Shown: piece by piece, positions 55,468 to 64,000 of the stretch
Position numbering within the stretch: the first letter of the stretch is position 1
Layout: the number at the start of each line of letters is the position of its first letter
Program-made: the position numbers and the translations under genes
Notes under the pieces: model-generated
The model's database searches: none
What the model saw: only the letters and a program-made list of their open reading frames with translations
What the model was told of the DNA's origin: nothing
Assembly: GCA_965242735.1 (NCBI GenBank)
Contig: OZ251497.1
Location: 1,860,001 to 1,924,000, forward strand
DNA length: 64,000 nt
Direction: 5' to 3'
DNA from: G958295645 sp965242735
GTDB lineage: Bacteria > Gemmatimonadota > Gemmatimonadetes > Longimicrobiales > Gaopeijiaceae

Positions 55468-57251
55468 TTGCCGGGGGCTGGGCCTTCGCCGGACTCATCG
55501 CCCGCTTCTTCCTGGGCGTCGGGCTCGCCGGCCGGCTCGTCGGCCTCGGCCGCGCCCCGTCTCGAGCTTGGCTCTTGGTCGCTCGCTTCCAAGTCCGGAG
55601 ACGCTGGCGCGTCGGGCTCTCGGGCGCCTGCATTCGTCTCGCTCTCGCCATTGCCGGGCGAATCGGTGTTGCCGCCCGACTCGGCGTCGCCGGGCGTATC
55701 GTCATTGCCGGGCGACTCGGCGTCGGCGCCCTCCGCGGTCTCGTAGCGGACGTCGGGCCCCCACGCCGCAGCCTCCAGATTGTCGTGAATGGCGTAGTCG
55801 TCGTCGAGCCGCCTCCCTCCGCGCGTCGTGATCGCGGCGCCCAGTCCCGCGATCGCCCCAACGGCGATGGCTACCGTCGAGAGGGCCTCCAACAGGTCGC
55901 CCGTCCAACCGATCAACGGCAACGGATCGAGCATCTTGCCGGCGGCCATGGGCGCCGTCAAGGCGGCAAGGCCCACCACCGCGACATGGATGCGGTTGTC
56001 CGCATTCGCCCATTGCAGGAAGCCGTAGTCGCGCGCCAGCACCCATGCCCCGACATGGCGGCTCGTCGCGACGAGCCCGACGAACGCGGCGGCCAGCACC
56101 GCCAGGGGGAACAACGGAATCCAGACGAACAGGCCGAGGATGCCGATGATCGTCACCGCCAGCGCGACAATGCCGACCACGTAGGCCGGGATGGCCAGAA
56201 ACGTTCCCGCGAGCCCCACCACCAGGCTCTTCGCGGGGTCGCGCCCAAGCACCCGGGTCACGATCTCGCCCCGGTCGCCTGCGACCGTGATCGCTCCGGC
56301 GGCAAGCAGGGCGAGGACGACGAAGAGCGCCGCGGTCCCGACGAGGCCGCTCAAGGCCCGGCGCACGCGCGCGACGGCCGACGGGCCCTCGGCGTAGAAG
56401 GGCTGATGGTCGAACTGGCGCAGCTCGCGGCGCAGCTCGGCGCGCAGGCGGTCCCGCTCCCTTTCCGCGTTCCGGCGCAGCTCGCGAGCCAAGTCCACCA
56501 CGTCACCGGCCACGACGCCGCCCATGCGCTCGATGCGCGAGTCGACGTGGCGCACGTCGCCCAGCACGGCGCCGCCTTCGTGCAGCGCCATGGTCGCGTC
56601 CACCAGCACGACGTCGCCTTGCACGGTCCCGCGCACGTCCAGCCGCCCGTCCACGACCAGGATGCCGTGGTCCACCAAGGCGTCGGCGGCCACGCCGTGG
56701 TCGTCTCCGGCCACGATCCTGAACGACGTCACGTCGACGTCGCGCACGGCGTCCCAGAAGCCCTCGACTTGCGCGCCCTGCATGAATTCCGTCGCCCAGT
56801 CGATCTCTTGCGGCGCACCGCCGGAACCGATCGCGGACGCCGCCGCCGGCCGCAGGGCGCGCTCCAGGACTCGGTCCACCTCGGCCAGGAGCTGCCGGTC
56901 GGCGCCGGAGACCCCCTCGCCCGGCTCCCATGCGCGCAGGCGCCGGGCCAGCGGCCCGTTCGTCAGGCGCAGAACCTCGGCCAGGAGCTGTCGCCAAGCC
57001 TGGTCGGCCTCCCCCTCCGCTTCGTAGCGGCCGAGGACGTCGTCGCCAAGGCGCGCGACGCCGTCGGAGAGCGAGATCGAGAGATGGTCTCCGTCCGCAA
57101 ACTCCAAGTCCAGCGAAGCCTCGGCGCCGGAGACGACGACCGTGCTCGCGACGACTTCCCGTTCCTGAGCGGCGATCGCTGCCGGCGCGCCCGCCAGGAG
57201 CGAGGCGCAGGTCAGGACCGGCGCCAGAGCCAGCCTGTCAGGCCGATGCAT
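55464..57251 (-). CDS. Polymer-forming (bactofilin-like) membrane protein
   Basis: 595 residues, ATG 57251, overlapping the anti-sigma gene by 14 bases. Order: signal peptide ending AIAAQ; an alpha/beta region; a bactofilin-like beta-ladder (about residues 200-260: VVDGRLDVRGTVQGDVVLVD, GGAVLGDVRHVDS); an amphipathic Arg-rich helix; then four to six transmembrane helices (AALFVVLALLAAGAITVAG onward); and an acidic, probably disordered tail rich in E/D/S/G. Envelope proteins with a polymer-forming domain followed by helices are common but uncharacterised. Coupled to the toastrack gene by GTGA. Confidence 0.8.
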   Translation of the reverse strand: MHRPDRLALAPVLTCASLLAGAPAAIAAQEREVVASTVVVSGAEASLDLEFADGDHLSISLSDGVARLGDDVLGRYEAEGEADQAWRQLLAEVLRLTNGPLARRLRAWEPGEGVSGADRQLLAEVDRVLERALRPAAASAIGSGGAPQEIDWATEFMQGAQVEGFWDAVRDVDVTSFRIVAGDDHGVAADALVDHGILVVDGRLDVRGTVQGDVVLVDATMALHEGGAVLGDVRHVDSRIERMGGVVAGDVVDLARELRRNAERERDRLRAELRRELRQFDHQPFYAEGPSAVARVRRALSGLVGTAALFVVLALLAAGAITVAGDRGEIVTRVLGRDPAKSLVVGLAGTFLAIPAYVVGIVALAVTIIGILGLFVWIPLFPLAVLAAAFVGLVATSRHVGAWVLARDYGFLQWANADNRIHVAVVGLAALTAPMAAGKMLDPLPLIGWTGDLLEALSTVAIAVGAIAGLGAAITTRGGRRLDDDYAIHDNLEAAAWGPDVRYETAEGADAESPGNDDTPGDAESGGNTDSPGNGESETNAGAREPDAPASPDLEASDQEPSSRRGAAEADEPAGEPDAQEEAGDESGEGPAPGK

Positions 57252-58119
57252 GCTTGCCTCCCGTTCCGTTCGCGGTCACGATGTTCTTGTAGAGCACCCA
57301 AGTCGAGAGCAGCCCCAGCGCCAACAAAGCGACCGCTCCGGCCGCCGCGGCCGGCGCCCACGCGCCTGCTCCGTTCACGATTCCGTAGGCGTCGCGCGCC
57401 AACGCGCTGCCGGCGACGGTCGTCGAGATCGAGTCGGCGAGCCCGGCCGCCGCGGCCGACGCCTTGGTCCACGCGAATCCGAGCACGTTCGGGAGCGTCG
57501 TCAGGGGGCGGCTGAGGACCAACCAGGCCGTGGCGGCGACGACCGTCGCGGGGCCGGCGGCCAAGCCCGACGCGAACGCGAGACGGCGGCCTCGGCGTGG
57601 CCAGCAGGCGGCTCGCAACCGTGTCAGGGCGCTCTCTTCGGCTTGAACCGGCCGCAACGACGACGCGGCCTGCGACGCCACCCGATTCGCAAAGCCCTCG
57701 CTGGGCCGAAAGCCTGGAAGTTCGGCCAGCCCTTGCAGCAGCCGTCTGGACGAATCGAGGGCCGCCGCCGCCTCCGCGTCGCGCGCCGCGAAGGCCAGCA
57801 GCGCCCGGGCCTGGCGTCGCGGAAGCGTCCCGTCGGCCAAGGCGCCGAACGGATCGCGCCACGCGAGCCCGCGACCGAACCGCCTCGGGCCGCCGCCCTC
57901 GGCTTCGAGGATGCGCGCGGCGACGACGCGGGTGGCAAAGCCCTTGGCGGGCCGCTGCCGCCGCGTTGTCCGAAGGCTCTCGAACAGCGTCCGGCAAGCG
58001 GCGAGTTCCTGGACCGTTCGCGGATCGCGAGCCGCTTCCGCCTCGAATTCCGCCGCCTTGGCGGCGTCCATCTCGCCGTCGAGAAAGGCAAAAATCCGTG
58101 CGGCTTCCGGTTGCTTCAT
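57238..58119 (-). CDS. Anti-sigma factor-like membrane protein
   Basis: 293 residues from ATG 58119, with AGGAAGG eight bases upstream. The N-terminus resembles RseA/anti-sigma domains (AARIFAFLDGEMDAAKAAEF) without the zinc HxxxCxxC motif. A second similar helical unit (about residues 90-160) is followed by two hydrophobic segments (around 190 and 265). It lies directly downstream of the ECF sigma gene, the standard arrangement, so it probably holds the sigma factor at the membrane until an envelope signal arrives. Confidence 0.8.
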   Translation of the reverse strand: MKQPEAARIFAFLDGEMDAAKAAEFEAEAARDPRTVQELAACRTLFESLRTTRRQRPAKGFATRVVAARILEAEGGGPRRFGRGLAWRDPFGALADGTLPRRQARALLAFAARDAEAAAALDSSRRLLQGLAELPGFRPSEGFANRVASQAASSLRPVQAEESALTRLRAACWPRRGRRLAFASGLAAGPATVVAATAWLVLSRPLTTLPNVLGFAWTKASAAAAGLADSISTTVAGSALARDAYGIVNGAGAWAPAAAAGAVALLALGLLSTWVLYKNIVTANGTGGKHASA

Positions 58120-58345
58120 TCGTGCCTTCCTGGCGCGGGCCGCGGACGTTGGGGAGGTTGCGTCTCGGACAGCATTACGGCTGGCTCCGCAAGGCGGTTT
58201 CACGACTGGCGATTCCTCGGCGACAGCCTGCGCCCCGCATGACGGCGCGGCCGCGACGCGGGCGGCCCGTGGCGGGGTGCACGGGGTCCGCGGCTCCGGC
58301 GACATCGGCTCATCCTGGGCGACGGCCCTGGGCGCGCGCAAGAGG

Positions 58346-58942
58346 TCACTTGGACGGATCCAGGTGGGCGAGGAGCTCGCGCAGTTCGAGGCGCGCCCGA
58401 TGGATGTACGTCTTCACCGTGCCCAGCGGCAAGTCCATGATGCCGGCGATTTCCTCGTAGGAGTATCCTTCGACGTGACGGAGCACCGTCGCCACGCGGT
58501 AGTGCGGCCGGAGCTTGGCGATCGCCGCCTCGATCTGCTCGCCCAGCTCGCGGTTGGCGGCGTACTCCTCGGGACTCTCCTCTTCCGACGGGATGTCGTA
58601 GCTGGTCTGTGCCCGTTCGCTCTCGGTGAGCGCGTCCGGCGCCCCGTCGATCGACACGGTGTCGAGGGTGCGCTTGCGGAGGTGATCGATGGCCAGGTTG
58701 TTGGCGATCTTGAACAGCCAGCTCGAGAGCTTGTAGCGCGGGTTGTAGGTGTGGATCGCGTTGAACGCGCGGATGAACGTCTCCTGCGACAGGTCTTCGG
58801 CGAGTTCTCGGTCCTGGACCATGCGGTAGTGGAGCGAGAAGACGGGGCGCTCGTAGCGCTCCACGATCATGCGAATTGCCTTCTCGTCGCCTTCGGCGGC
58901 GCGGGCGGCAAGCGTCTGGTCGGCGGGCTCGTTGGGGTCCAC
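58346..58942 (-). CDS. ECF RNA polymerase sigma factor (RpoE-like)
   Basis: About 198 residues from GTG 58942; the start is uncertain, as no ATG or good RBS is present. Region 2: LAARAAEGDEKAIRMIVERY, RELAEDLSQETFIRAFNAIH and the -10 recognition helix YKLSSWLFKIANNLAIDHLR. Region 4: AIAKLRPHYRVATVLRHVEG and YSYEEIAGIMDLPLGTVKTY. An acidic linker with SYDIPSEEESPEE separates them. It presumably controls the downstream anti-sigma, bactofilin-like and toastrack genes, a membrane-stress module. A TATCTT box is about 70 bases upstream. Confidence 0.93.
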   Translation of the reverse strand: MDPNEPADQTLAARAAEGDEKAIRMIVERYERPVFSLHYRMVQDRELAEDLSQETFIRAFNAIHTYNPRYKLSSWLFKIANNLAIDHLRKRTLDTVSIDGAPDALTESERAQTSYDIPSEEESPEEYAANRELGEQIEAAIAKLRPHYRVATVLRHVEGYSYEEIAGIMDLPLGTVKTYIHRARLELRELLAHLDPSK

Positions 58943-59089
58943 GAAGGGGGACGCTCTTGGCGAAGTGAACCGCGCGGGCCAAGCGGGCGAGACAACGGGC
59001 CGGCCCGCAAAGATACCCTGGTTCGGCGCTGGGCTTCTATCTTGGGCGCCGGACCTTCTCACGAATTCTCTCCACCTTGGACCCGCGAC
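58943..59089. promoter_or_regulatory. Divergent promoter region sigma factor / ubiE
   Basis: 147 bp with two outward-facing TATCTT boxes: minus strand 59015-59010 for the sigma gene and plus strand 59038-59043 for the methyltransferase. They are 22 bp apart, so the promoters overlap and could be co-regulated. Confidence 0.5.
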
Positions 59090-59812
59090 GTGCGCGCAAC
59101 CGTTGCCAACGACGAGTCCGCCCCGGACGCCGAGCGGGTGCGCAGGCTCTTCGGCGACATCGCGCCGCGCTACGATCTGCTCAACCGGCTGCTGAGCCTG
59201 CGGATCGACCAGCGGTGGCGCCGTCGCGCGGTTCGTCGCCTCGGATGGGAAGCGGCCCCGGAGGCTGCGTACCTGGACGCATGCGCGGGGACGTTCGACC
59301 TGGCCCTCGAGCTGGCGCGGCGCCCAGGCTTCGCCGGCCGCGTGGCCGCGGCGGACTTCGCTCTGCCCATGCTCGCGGAGGGCCGGGGCAAGATCGACGG
59401 CCGCCCCGTCTGGCCGCTGGCGGGGGACGCGGCGCGCCTTCCGTTCCCCGACGACGCCTTCGCGGGCGCCATGATCGGCTTCGGCGCCCGCAACTTGGCC
59501 GACCTGGACGCCGGACTCCGCGAGCTCAGACGCGTGGTGAGGCGCGGCGGCCGGCTGGTGGTCCTGGAGTTCACGGTGCCGCCCGCGCGGGCCGTGCGCT
59601 CGCTCTACATGCTGTACTTCAACCATGTGTTGCCCCGCGTCGGGCGCTGGGTGTCCGGTCACGACTGGGCCTACTCGTACCTGCCCGCTTCGGTGAAGGA
59701 CTTTCCAGGGCCGGACGGTCTGGCCGCCCGGATGCGCGAGGCGGGGCTTCGCGCCGTGAGATGGGAGCTGCTGACGGGCGGGATCGCCGCGATTCACGTG
59801 GGCGAGAAGTGA
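59090..59812 (+). CDS. ubiE: Demethylmenaquinone/ubiquinone C-methyltransferase
   Basis: 240 residues from GTG 59090. The SAM-dependent fold starts VRRLFGDIAPRYDLLNRLLS with the motif DACAGTFDLALELARR, then FADFALPML-type AADFALPMLAEGR, IGFGARNLADLDAGLRELRR and LVVLEFTVPPARAVRSLYMLYF, ending LTGGIAAIHVGEK. This is the MenG/UbiE family; which quinone it methylates cannot be told from sequence. Divergent from the sigma factor operon. Confidence 0.93.
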   Translation: MRATVANDESAPDAERVRRLFGDIAPRYDLLNRLLSLRIDQRWRRRAVRRLGWEAAPEAAYLDACAGTFDLALELARRPGFAGRVAAADFALPMLAEGRGKIDGRPVWPLAGDAARLPFPDDAFAGAMIGFGARNLADLDAGLRELRRVVRRGGRLVVLEFTVPPARAVRSLYMLYFNHVLPRVGRWVSGHDWAYSYLPASVKDFPGPDGLAARMREAGLRAVRWELLTGGIAAIHVGEK

Positions 59813-60053
59813 ACGGGCGCGTCGGTGCCGGCCAAGACGTGTCCGAAGGCGAGACGCTGGCGGCTGACGGCCAAGCTCCCGAGCGTGTCCAGCCAAGAGG
59901 GCTGGACGCCGGCGACTCCGACTACGCGCGCCACCGGACAGGAGGGGCCGGGCCAACCGGCCGGGGACGCCGGACAAGGACCGCCGGGCTCGGGGGGCTA
60001 GGGCTCCGGGTCCCGGCTTGACGCGACCGTGCAGGCAGACGGTCGGTCCGGTT
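59813..60053. other. Non-coding region between ubiE and the autotransporter
   Basis: 241 bp between convergent genes. GC-rich with short inverted runs (GGCCGGGCCAACCGGCC near 59945; CCAGCC..GGCTGG near 59900) that could act as a bidirectional terminator, but no T-tract is seen. No gene supported. Confidence 0.4.
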
Positions 60054-63000
60054 CTACTGTCTGAGCTTGACGGCGCCTGCGAGGCCAATTCGGCGCTGGG
60101 AGGGTTGAAGGGGCGAGCTGGCATGCTCACCGAAGAGGTGGAGGAAGAATCGGATGTCGGAAGAGGCTGTCTCGTCGGCGGGCACACCCAGCAACGAGAA
60201 ACGTGTGCCGACATTGAGGCGGCGGCCGGAGCCGACGTCCTGGCTCCAGCGTCCGAACGGCGTGATGGTGGCGCCATTGTCGAGCGCGAGTCCGTAGCCG
60301 AGTTCCATAGCCATGCGGCCGGGCGTCCAGCCGATGGACTCGGACTGCTTGGCGCCGGACGCGGACGCAGAGGGTGCGCCCTGAGGGTGCGCCCTGCGCC
60401 CCTGTCGCGACGGAAGGCACGGACTGGCGGCGGGATCGAACGCATCCGTGCCTTGCCTCCAGAGCGTCCCAGCTCCGCCGTCGGCTCGGCCCCAGGTCGG
60501 CTCAACGGAGAACGAGAGGCCGTTGCCGACTTGGCCGCCGGGCTGGATGCGCAACGAGAAGCCAGCGCCCCATTCGCGCAGGCCGGCCGCCTGGTGCGCG
60601 AGCAGCGTGCGCCCGCGCAGGCCGACCGACAGGCCGGTGGCGGCGTGGCTGAAGGCGGCTTCGGCGCCCGTCTCGGCGCCGAGGCCGGCCTCGGCGTCGC
60701 CGCGGTCGAGCCGCCCACCGAGCTCGAGCCGCGTGCGCAACGACGCTTCGCCGCCGAGCGCCCAATCCTTGGCGACTTCGGACGCGAGCCGGACGCGCTG
60801 AGCACGGGCGGTCACGCCAGCCATGTCGGCGACGGCGTCGGAGCGGATGTCCACGGAGAACGCGTCGGCCTTGAGCGCGAAGCCGCCGGCCAGCTCGCGA
60901 CGTACGCCGAGTGCGCCCATGAGCATGCCGATGTCCGCATCGAAGCGGCCGCCCGCCGTCTCCTTGAGAACGGCGCCGCCGAAGCCGACGCCGGCCAGCG
61001 CCCACAGGCCGAGTCCGTCGCCGGACGACCAGTGCACGTAGGGATGCACGCTGGTCAGGTTGGCGGCGACGGAGCCTGCGCCGTTGAGCACGCTCTCGAA
61101 GCCCGTCTCGAAGCGGGTGCGCGCGCCGGCCAAGCCGACGAGCAGGCCGGACGCGAAGCGATAGTCGAGGCCCAAGTGCGCCGAGCGCGTGCGGCCGCCG
61201 GTAAGCTGCAAGCCGTCGGCCGGCCGACCGTCGAATCCGCCGACGCCCGTCCGGCCCCAAACGGTCCAGCCGGGGCGCACGGGCGGATCTTGGGGGGCGG
61301 CCGACGCGTCGTCCGGGCGGTCGGACCCGCCACCGAACGAGAGCTGGAACGAACTGCGCTCAAGCACGTCGCGGCCCGACAGCGGATTGGCCGACAAGGG
61401 GTTGACCGACCCGTCGCCCGGCTCGCCCGCCGTGGGCTCTTGCTGGCCCTGGTAGTCTCCGCCTCCGGCGAAACCGGCGACCCCGCCTGAAGCCGCGCCC
61501 GGCGCACCGAACGCGGTCGGCGCACCGAAGAGCAACGTCGCCGCGTCAAGTGGCCCAGCGGCGTGCGCGCCACCGCCTGTGCCTGCCTGCGGCAAGGCGA
61601 TCCGAAGGCCAAGCAGGCCCGACGCCGAGCGCGCCAGCCCCCGCCACCCACAGGTGCGAACGGCCGAGTCCGCCCAGGCCTCTGTTGCACCGGACGGTCC
61701 AGCCGACGCTCCCGCCCGTTGCGCGGCGACGAAGCCGTTGTCGCAACCGACTGCCCGGCCGCCGAGCTGCAGGTGCGAACGGCCGAATCCGCCGGCCCCC
61801 GACGGCTCCATGCCGAGCCGGCCCCCGATCACGTCGACCGCCTCCGTGCCAACCGAGCGCCCGAACGTCGCCAGCACGCCCTTGAGCACGCGCGCCCGTT
61901 CCGAGCGCGACGCCTCGACGACCACATCGACCGTCTGCACCGCCGACAAGCCGGCCGAATCGGTCGCCGTCACCGTCACCACGGCCTCGCCGATCGACAC
62001 CGGCGCGATCTCCAGCACGCCGCTCGTCACCGCAACCGAGGCCACCTCCGACGCCGACGACTCGACTGCATAGGCCAGAACATCGCCGTCCGGGTCGCGG
62101 AAGTAGGCACTTAGTTCCTGCTGCGCCGGGGCCCCGCCCACCTCGAGCCGCTGAGACGGGACCGAGCCCACCGCTTCCGGCGCCTCGTTGACGTCCAGCA
62201 CAGCAACCGTCGCGCCCGCTTCGGCCGTCAGCCCGCCCTCGTCGGTCGCCCGCAACCCAAGCTCGAACGTCGGCGAACCGGACTCGTAGTCCTCGCCGCC
62301 GCCCACGTAGCGCACCTCGCCGCTCGAGGCGTCCACTTCGAACAATCCGCCGCCGCCCGACACGAGGCTGTAGGCCAACACGTCGCCCGCGTCGACGTCG
62401 GACGCCTCGACGACACCGACCACCACCGGGCCGGCCTGGTTCTCGGCCAGCTCGAACGCCCAGCTGTCCTGCGCGAACGAAGGCGCCTCGTTGACGTCGG
62501 TGACCGTCACGACGACATCGGCCCGCGCCGACAAGCTGTCCCCGTCGGTCGCCTCGACGACAAGTGCGTGCTCGACCGGTCCCGTCTCGTAGTCTTCTCC
62601 GTCGCCCGCGTAGCGGACCTCGCCGCTCGACGCGTCGACCGCGAACAGTCCGTCGCCCTCAGGCACCAGGCGGTACGACACCGCATCCCCGTCGTCCGGA
62701 TCCGACGCCTCGACCGTGCCCAGCACGACGGGGCCCGGCGTGTTCTCGGCCAGCTCGAACGCCCAGCTGTCCTGGCCGAACCACGGCGCCTCGCCCACGT
62801 CGGCGACGGTCACCGTCGCGGCCGCCGTGGTCTGCAACCCGCCCTTGTCGATCGCTTCGACGACCAGCTCGTGCACGCCGACAACCGACTCGTAGTCCTC
62901 GCCGCCGCCGACGTAGCGGACCTCGCCGCTCGACGCGTCCACCGCGAACAGTCCGCCGCCCCCCGACGCCAAGCGGTACGACACTGCATCCCCCTCGTCC

Positions 63001-64000
63001 GGATCCGACGCCTCGACCGTGCCCAGCACGACAGGGCCGGGCGTGTTCTCGGCCAGCTCGAACGCCCAGCTGTCCTGCGCGAACGAAGGCACTTCGTTCA
63101 CGTTCGTCACCGATACGACGATCTCGGCCTCCGACCATCGCCTGCTCACATCCATCGCCGCGGCGACCAACACGTGCTCGTCGGGCTTCGACTCATGATC
63201 TTCGCCGCCGCCCATGTACCGCACCTCGCCAGTCTTCTGGTCGACGTCGAACAGGCCGCCGCCGTCCTTGGACAGCACGTAGGTTATCCGATAGTCGCCT
63301 TCGTCCGGGTCCACAGCCTTGATCGTGCCCAGCACGACGGGACCGGCCATGTTCTCGGCCAGCTCAAAGGCGTAGCTGGACTTCTCGAACTCCGGCGGGC
63401 GGCCCGGAGGCCGAGGCTTCCTTCCGCCGCCGTCTACTGGGCGGCTGGGATCGTTCGCGAACGCGTGGCTGCCCAGCGACAGCGCCGCCGCCGTCGAACC
63501 GTCGGCCGCCGACACGATCTCACCGCCATTGAGGTCGAGCGCGCCCGCAGGAAGCCCGATCCCGTTCGGCGCACGGTCGCCGGAGCGCACTTGGTAGCTG
63601 AACTCGACGCGGCGGCCGCTCGCCGACGCCAGTTCGGCGCGCGCCGTGCTCGAGCCGATGGACAGCGCCAGTTGCGGACGGCCCGCCACGAGCACAGGAC
63701 GGTCGAACACGATCGCCAACTCTATGACCTCGCCCGAGCGCCAGTGGCCTGACTCGCCCGGCATGCTCACCTCGACGTCCGCCACGACCGGCGGCGAGAC
63801 GACGCTGCCGTCCACGACATGGCCGGCCAAGTTCGACCGCGCGTGGCTGCCCAGCGACAGCCCCGCAACGGCCGTGCCCCCATGCAGCGTGATGGCCCCG
63901 CCGTTGAGCGCCAGCGCGCCCGCGTCCACGCCGATCCCGTCAGCGTCGGCATCCGACGCCTGGACCACATACGCGAACTCCAAGACTTCGCCCAGCATCG
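60054..64000 (-). CDS. Cadherin-repeat autotransporter (5' end outside window)
   Basis: The frame is open from the window edge to TGA 60054, at least 1315 residues; the ATG at 63998 is internal to a repeat, so the true start lies outside. Order: two units of a SwmB-like surface domain (GIGVDAGALALNGG and GIGLPAGALDLNGG motifs); four cadherin-like repeats of about 105 residues (each ending SSGEVRYVGGGEDYE or similar, each opening FELAENTPGPVVLG); a fifth related domain (FRDPDGDVLAYAVESS); a linker; and an autotransporter-type C-terminal barrel of about 280 residues (LGLDYRFASGLLVGLAG to GLAGAVKLRQ). The barrel has a repeat-like loop insertion (GRRAHPQGAPSASASGAK). Likely a surface adhesin. Confidence 0.9.
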   Translation of the reverse strand, partial: MLGEVLEFAYVVQASDADADGIGVDAGALALNGGAITLHGGTAVAGLSLGSHARSNLAGHVVDGSVVSPPVVADVEVSMPGESGHWRSGEVIELAIVFDRPVLVAGRPQLALSIGSSTARAELASASGRRVEFSYQVRSGDRAPNGIGLPAGALDLNGGEIVSAADGSTAAALSLGSHAFANDPSRPVDGGGRKPRPPGRPPEFEKSSYAFELAENMAGPVVLGTIKAVDPDEGDYRITYVLSKDGGGLFDVDQKTGEVRYMGGGEDHESKPDEHVLVAAAMDVSRRWSEAEIVVSVTNVNEVPSFAQDSWAFELAENTPGPVVLGTVEASDPDEGDAVSYRLASGGGGLFAVDASSGEVRYVGGGEDYESVVGVHELVVEAIDKGGLQTTAAATVTVADVGEAPWFGQDSWAFELAENTPGPVVLGTVEASDPDDGDAVSYRLVPEGDGLFAVDASSGEVRYAGDGEDYETGPVEHALVVEATDGDSLSARADVVVTVTDVNEAPSFAQDSWAFELAENQAGPVVVGVVEASDVDAGDVLAYSLVSGGGGLFEVDASSGEVRYVGGGEDYESGSPTFELGLRATDEGGLTAEAGATVAVLDVNEAPEAVGSVPSQRLEVGGAPAQQELSAYFRDPDGDVLAYAVESSASEVASVAVTSGVLEIAPVSIGEAVVTVTATDSAGLSAVQTVDVVVEASRSERARVLKGVLATFGRSVGTEAVDVIGGRLGMEPSGAGGFGRSHLQLGGRAVGCDNGFVAAQRAGASAGPSGATEAWADSAVRTCGWRGLARSASGLLGLRIALPQAGTGGGAHAAGPLDAATLLFGAPTAFGAPGAASGGVAGFAGGGDYQGQQEPTAGEPGDGSVNPLSANPLSGRDVLERSSFQLSFGGGSDRPDDASAAPQDPPVRPGWTVWGRTGVGGFDGRPADGLQLTGGRTRSAHLGLDYRFASGLLVGLAGARTRFETGFESVLNGAGSVAANLTSVHPYVHWSSGDGLGLWALAGVGFGGAVLKETAGGRFDADIGMLMGALGVRRELAGGFALKADAFSVDIRSDAVADMAGVTARAQRVRLASEVAKDWALGGEASLRTRLELGGRLDRGDAEAGLGAETGAEAAFSHAATGLSVGLRGRTLLAHQAAGLREWGAGFSLRIQPGGQVGNGLSFSVEPTWGRADGGAGTLWRQGTDAFDPAASPCLPSRQGRRAHPQGAPSASASGAKQSESIGWTPGRMAMELGYGLALDNGATITPFGRWSQDVGSGRRLNVGTRFSLLGVPADETASSDIRFFLHLFGEHASSPLQPSQRRIGLAGAVKLRQ

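Overview
The window is GC-rich DNA from a Gram-negative bacterium with an outer membrane. It carries lipoboxes, an autotransporter barrel, a Ccm system and a MenG/UbiE-type quinone methyltransferase. Gene content and style best fit Gemmatimonadota, perhaps a host-associated marine lineage rich in LRR, CARDB and cadherin-like surface proteins; this is inference without a database search. Genes are densely packed, and neighbours very often overlap by 4 nt (ATGA, GTGA or TTGA).

Region 1-10,900, all on the minus strand, is the accessory part and the most unusual. A three-gene module occurs twice in tandem: (i) a small regulator with a receiver-like N-terminus and an AraC-like HTH C-terminus, (ii) a CARDB lipoprotein, and (iii) a very large lipoprotein with a BIG2 domain, two arrays of plant-type leucine-rich repeats and, in the complete copy, a metzincin-type zinc protease motif. 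In both regulators the linker between the two domains is a poly-G tract (15 G and 23 G on the plus strand). Both tract lengths put the HTH out of frame, and stop codons follow the tract at once in both off-frames but not in the third frame. The N-terminal proteins of the two copies are identical while the DNA differs. This looks like a duplicated phase-variable switch controlling a secreted LRR-protease system.

Region 11,100-13,200 has a small membrane protein, an Rpn/PD-(D/E)XK nuclease with a GREE minisatellite, and tRNA-Gln. 13,456-29,320 is mostly housekeeping on the minus strand: ispE, a flippase-like membrane protein and pdxJ; then a plus-strand beta-propeller lipoprotein; then a long coupled operon (alaS, unknown gene, PHP phosphatase, gmhA-like, SDR, cca, rarA, hflX); then recA. 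29,638-33,720 is a plus-strand cluster of a disulfide oxidoreductase, a TVP38 protein and a fused TIGR04283-TIGR04282 glycosyltransferase, a set usually associated with arsenosugar-type loci.

33,796-46,396 (minus) holds an outer-membrane protein, a cytochrome c maturation operon (ccmE-F-I-like-A-B-C-D, with a cysteine-type CcmE and no ccmG/ccmH), glpK, maf, glmS and glmM. 46,837-54,137 (plus) has a Cys/Met-metabolism PLP enzyme, an M48 protease, purD, a YbjQ protein and an M16 protease pair. 54,153-58,942 (minus) is an ECF sigma/anti-sigma operon with envelope proteins, divergent from ubiE/menG. The window closes with the 3' part of a cadherin-repeat autotransporter. In-frame minisatellites (42, 54, 72 and 99 bp periods) recur in linkers and gene ends of otherwise ordinary enzymes.
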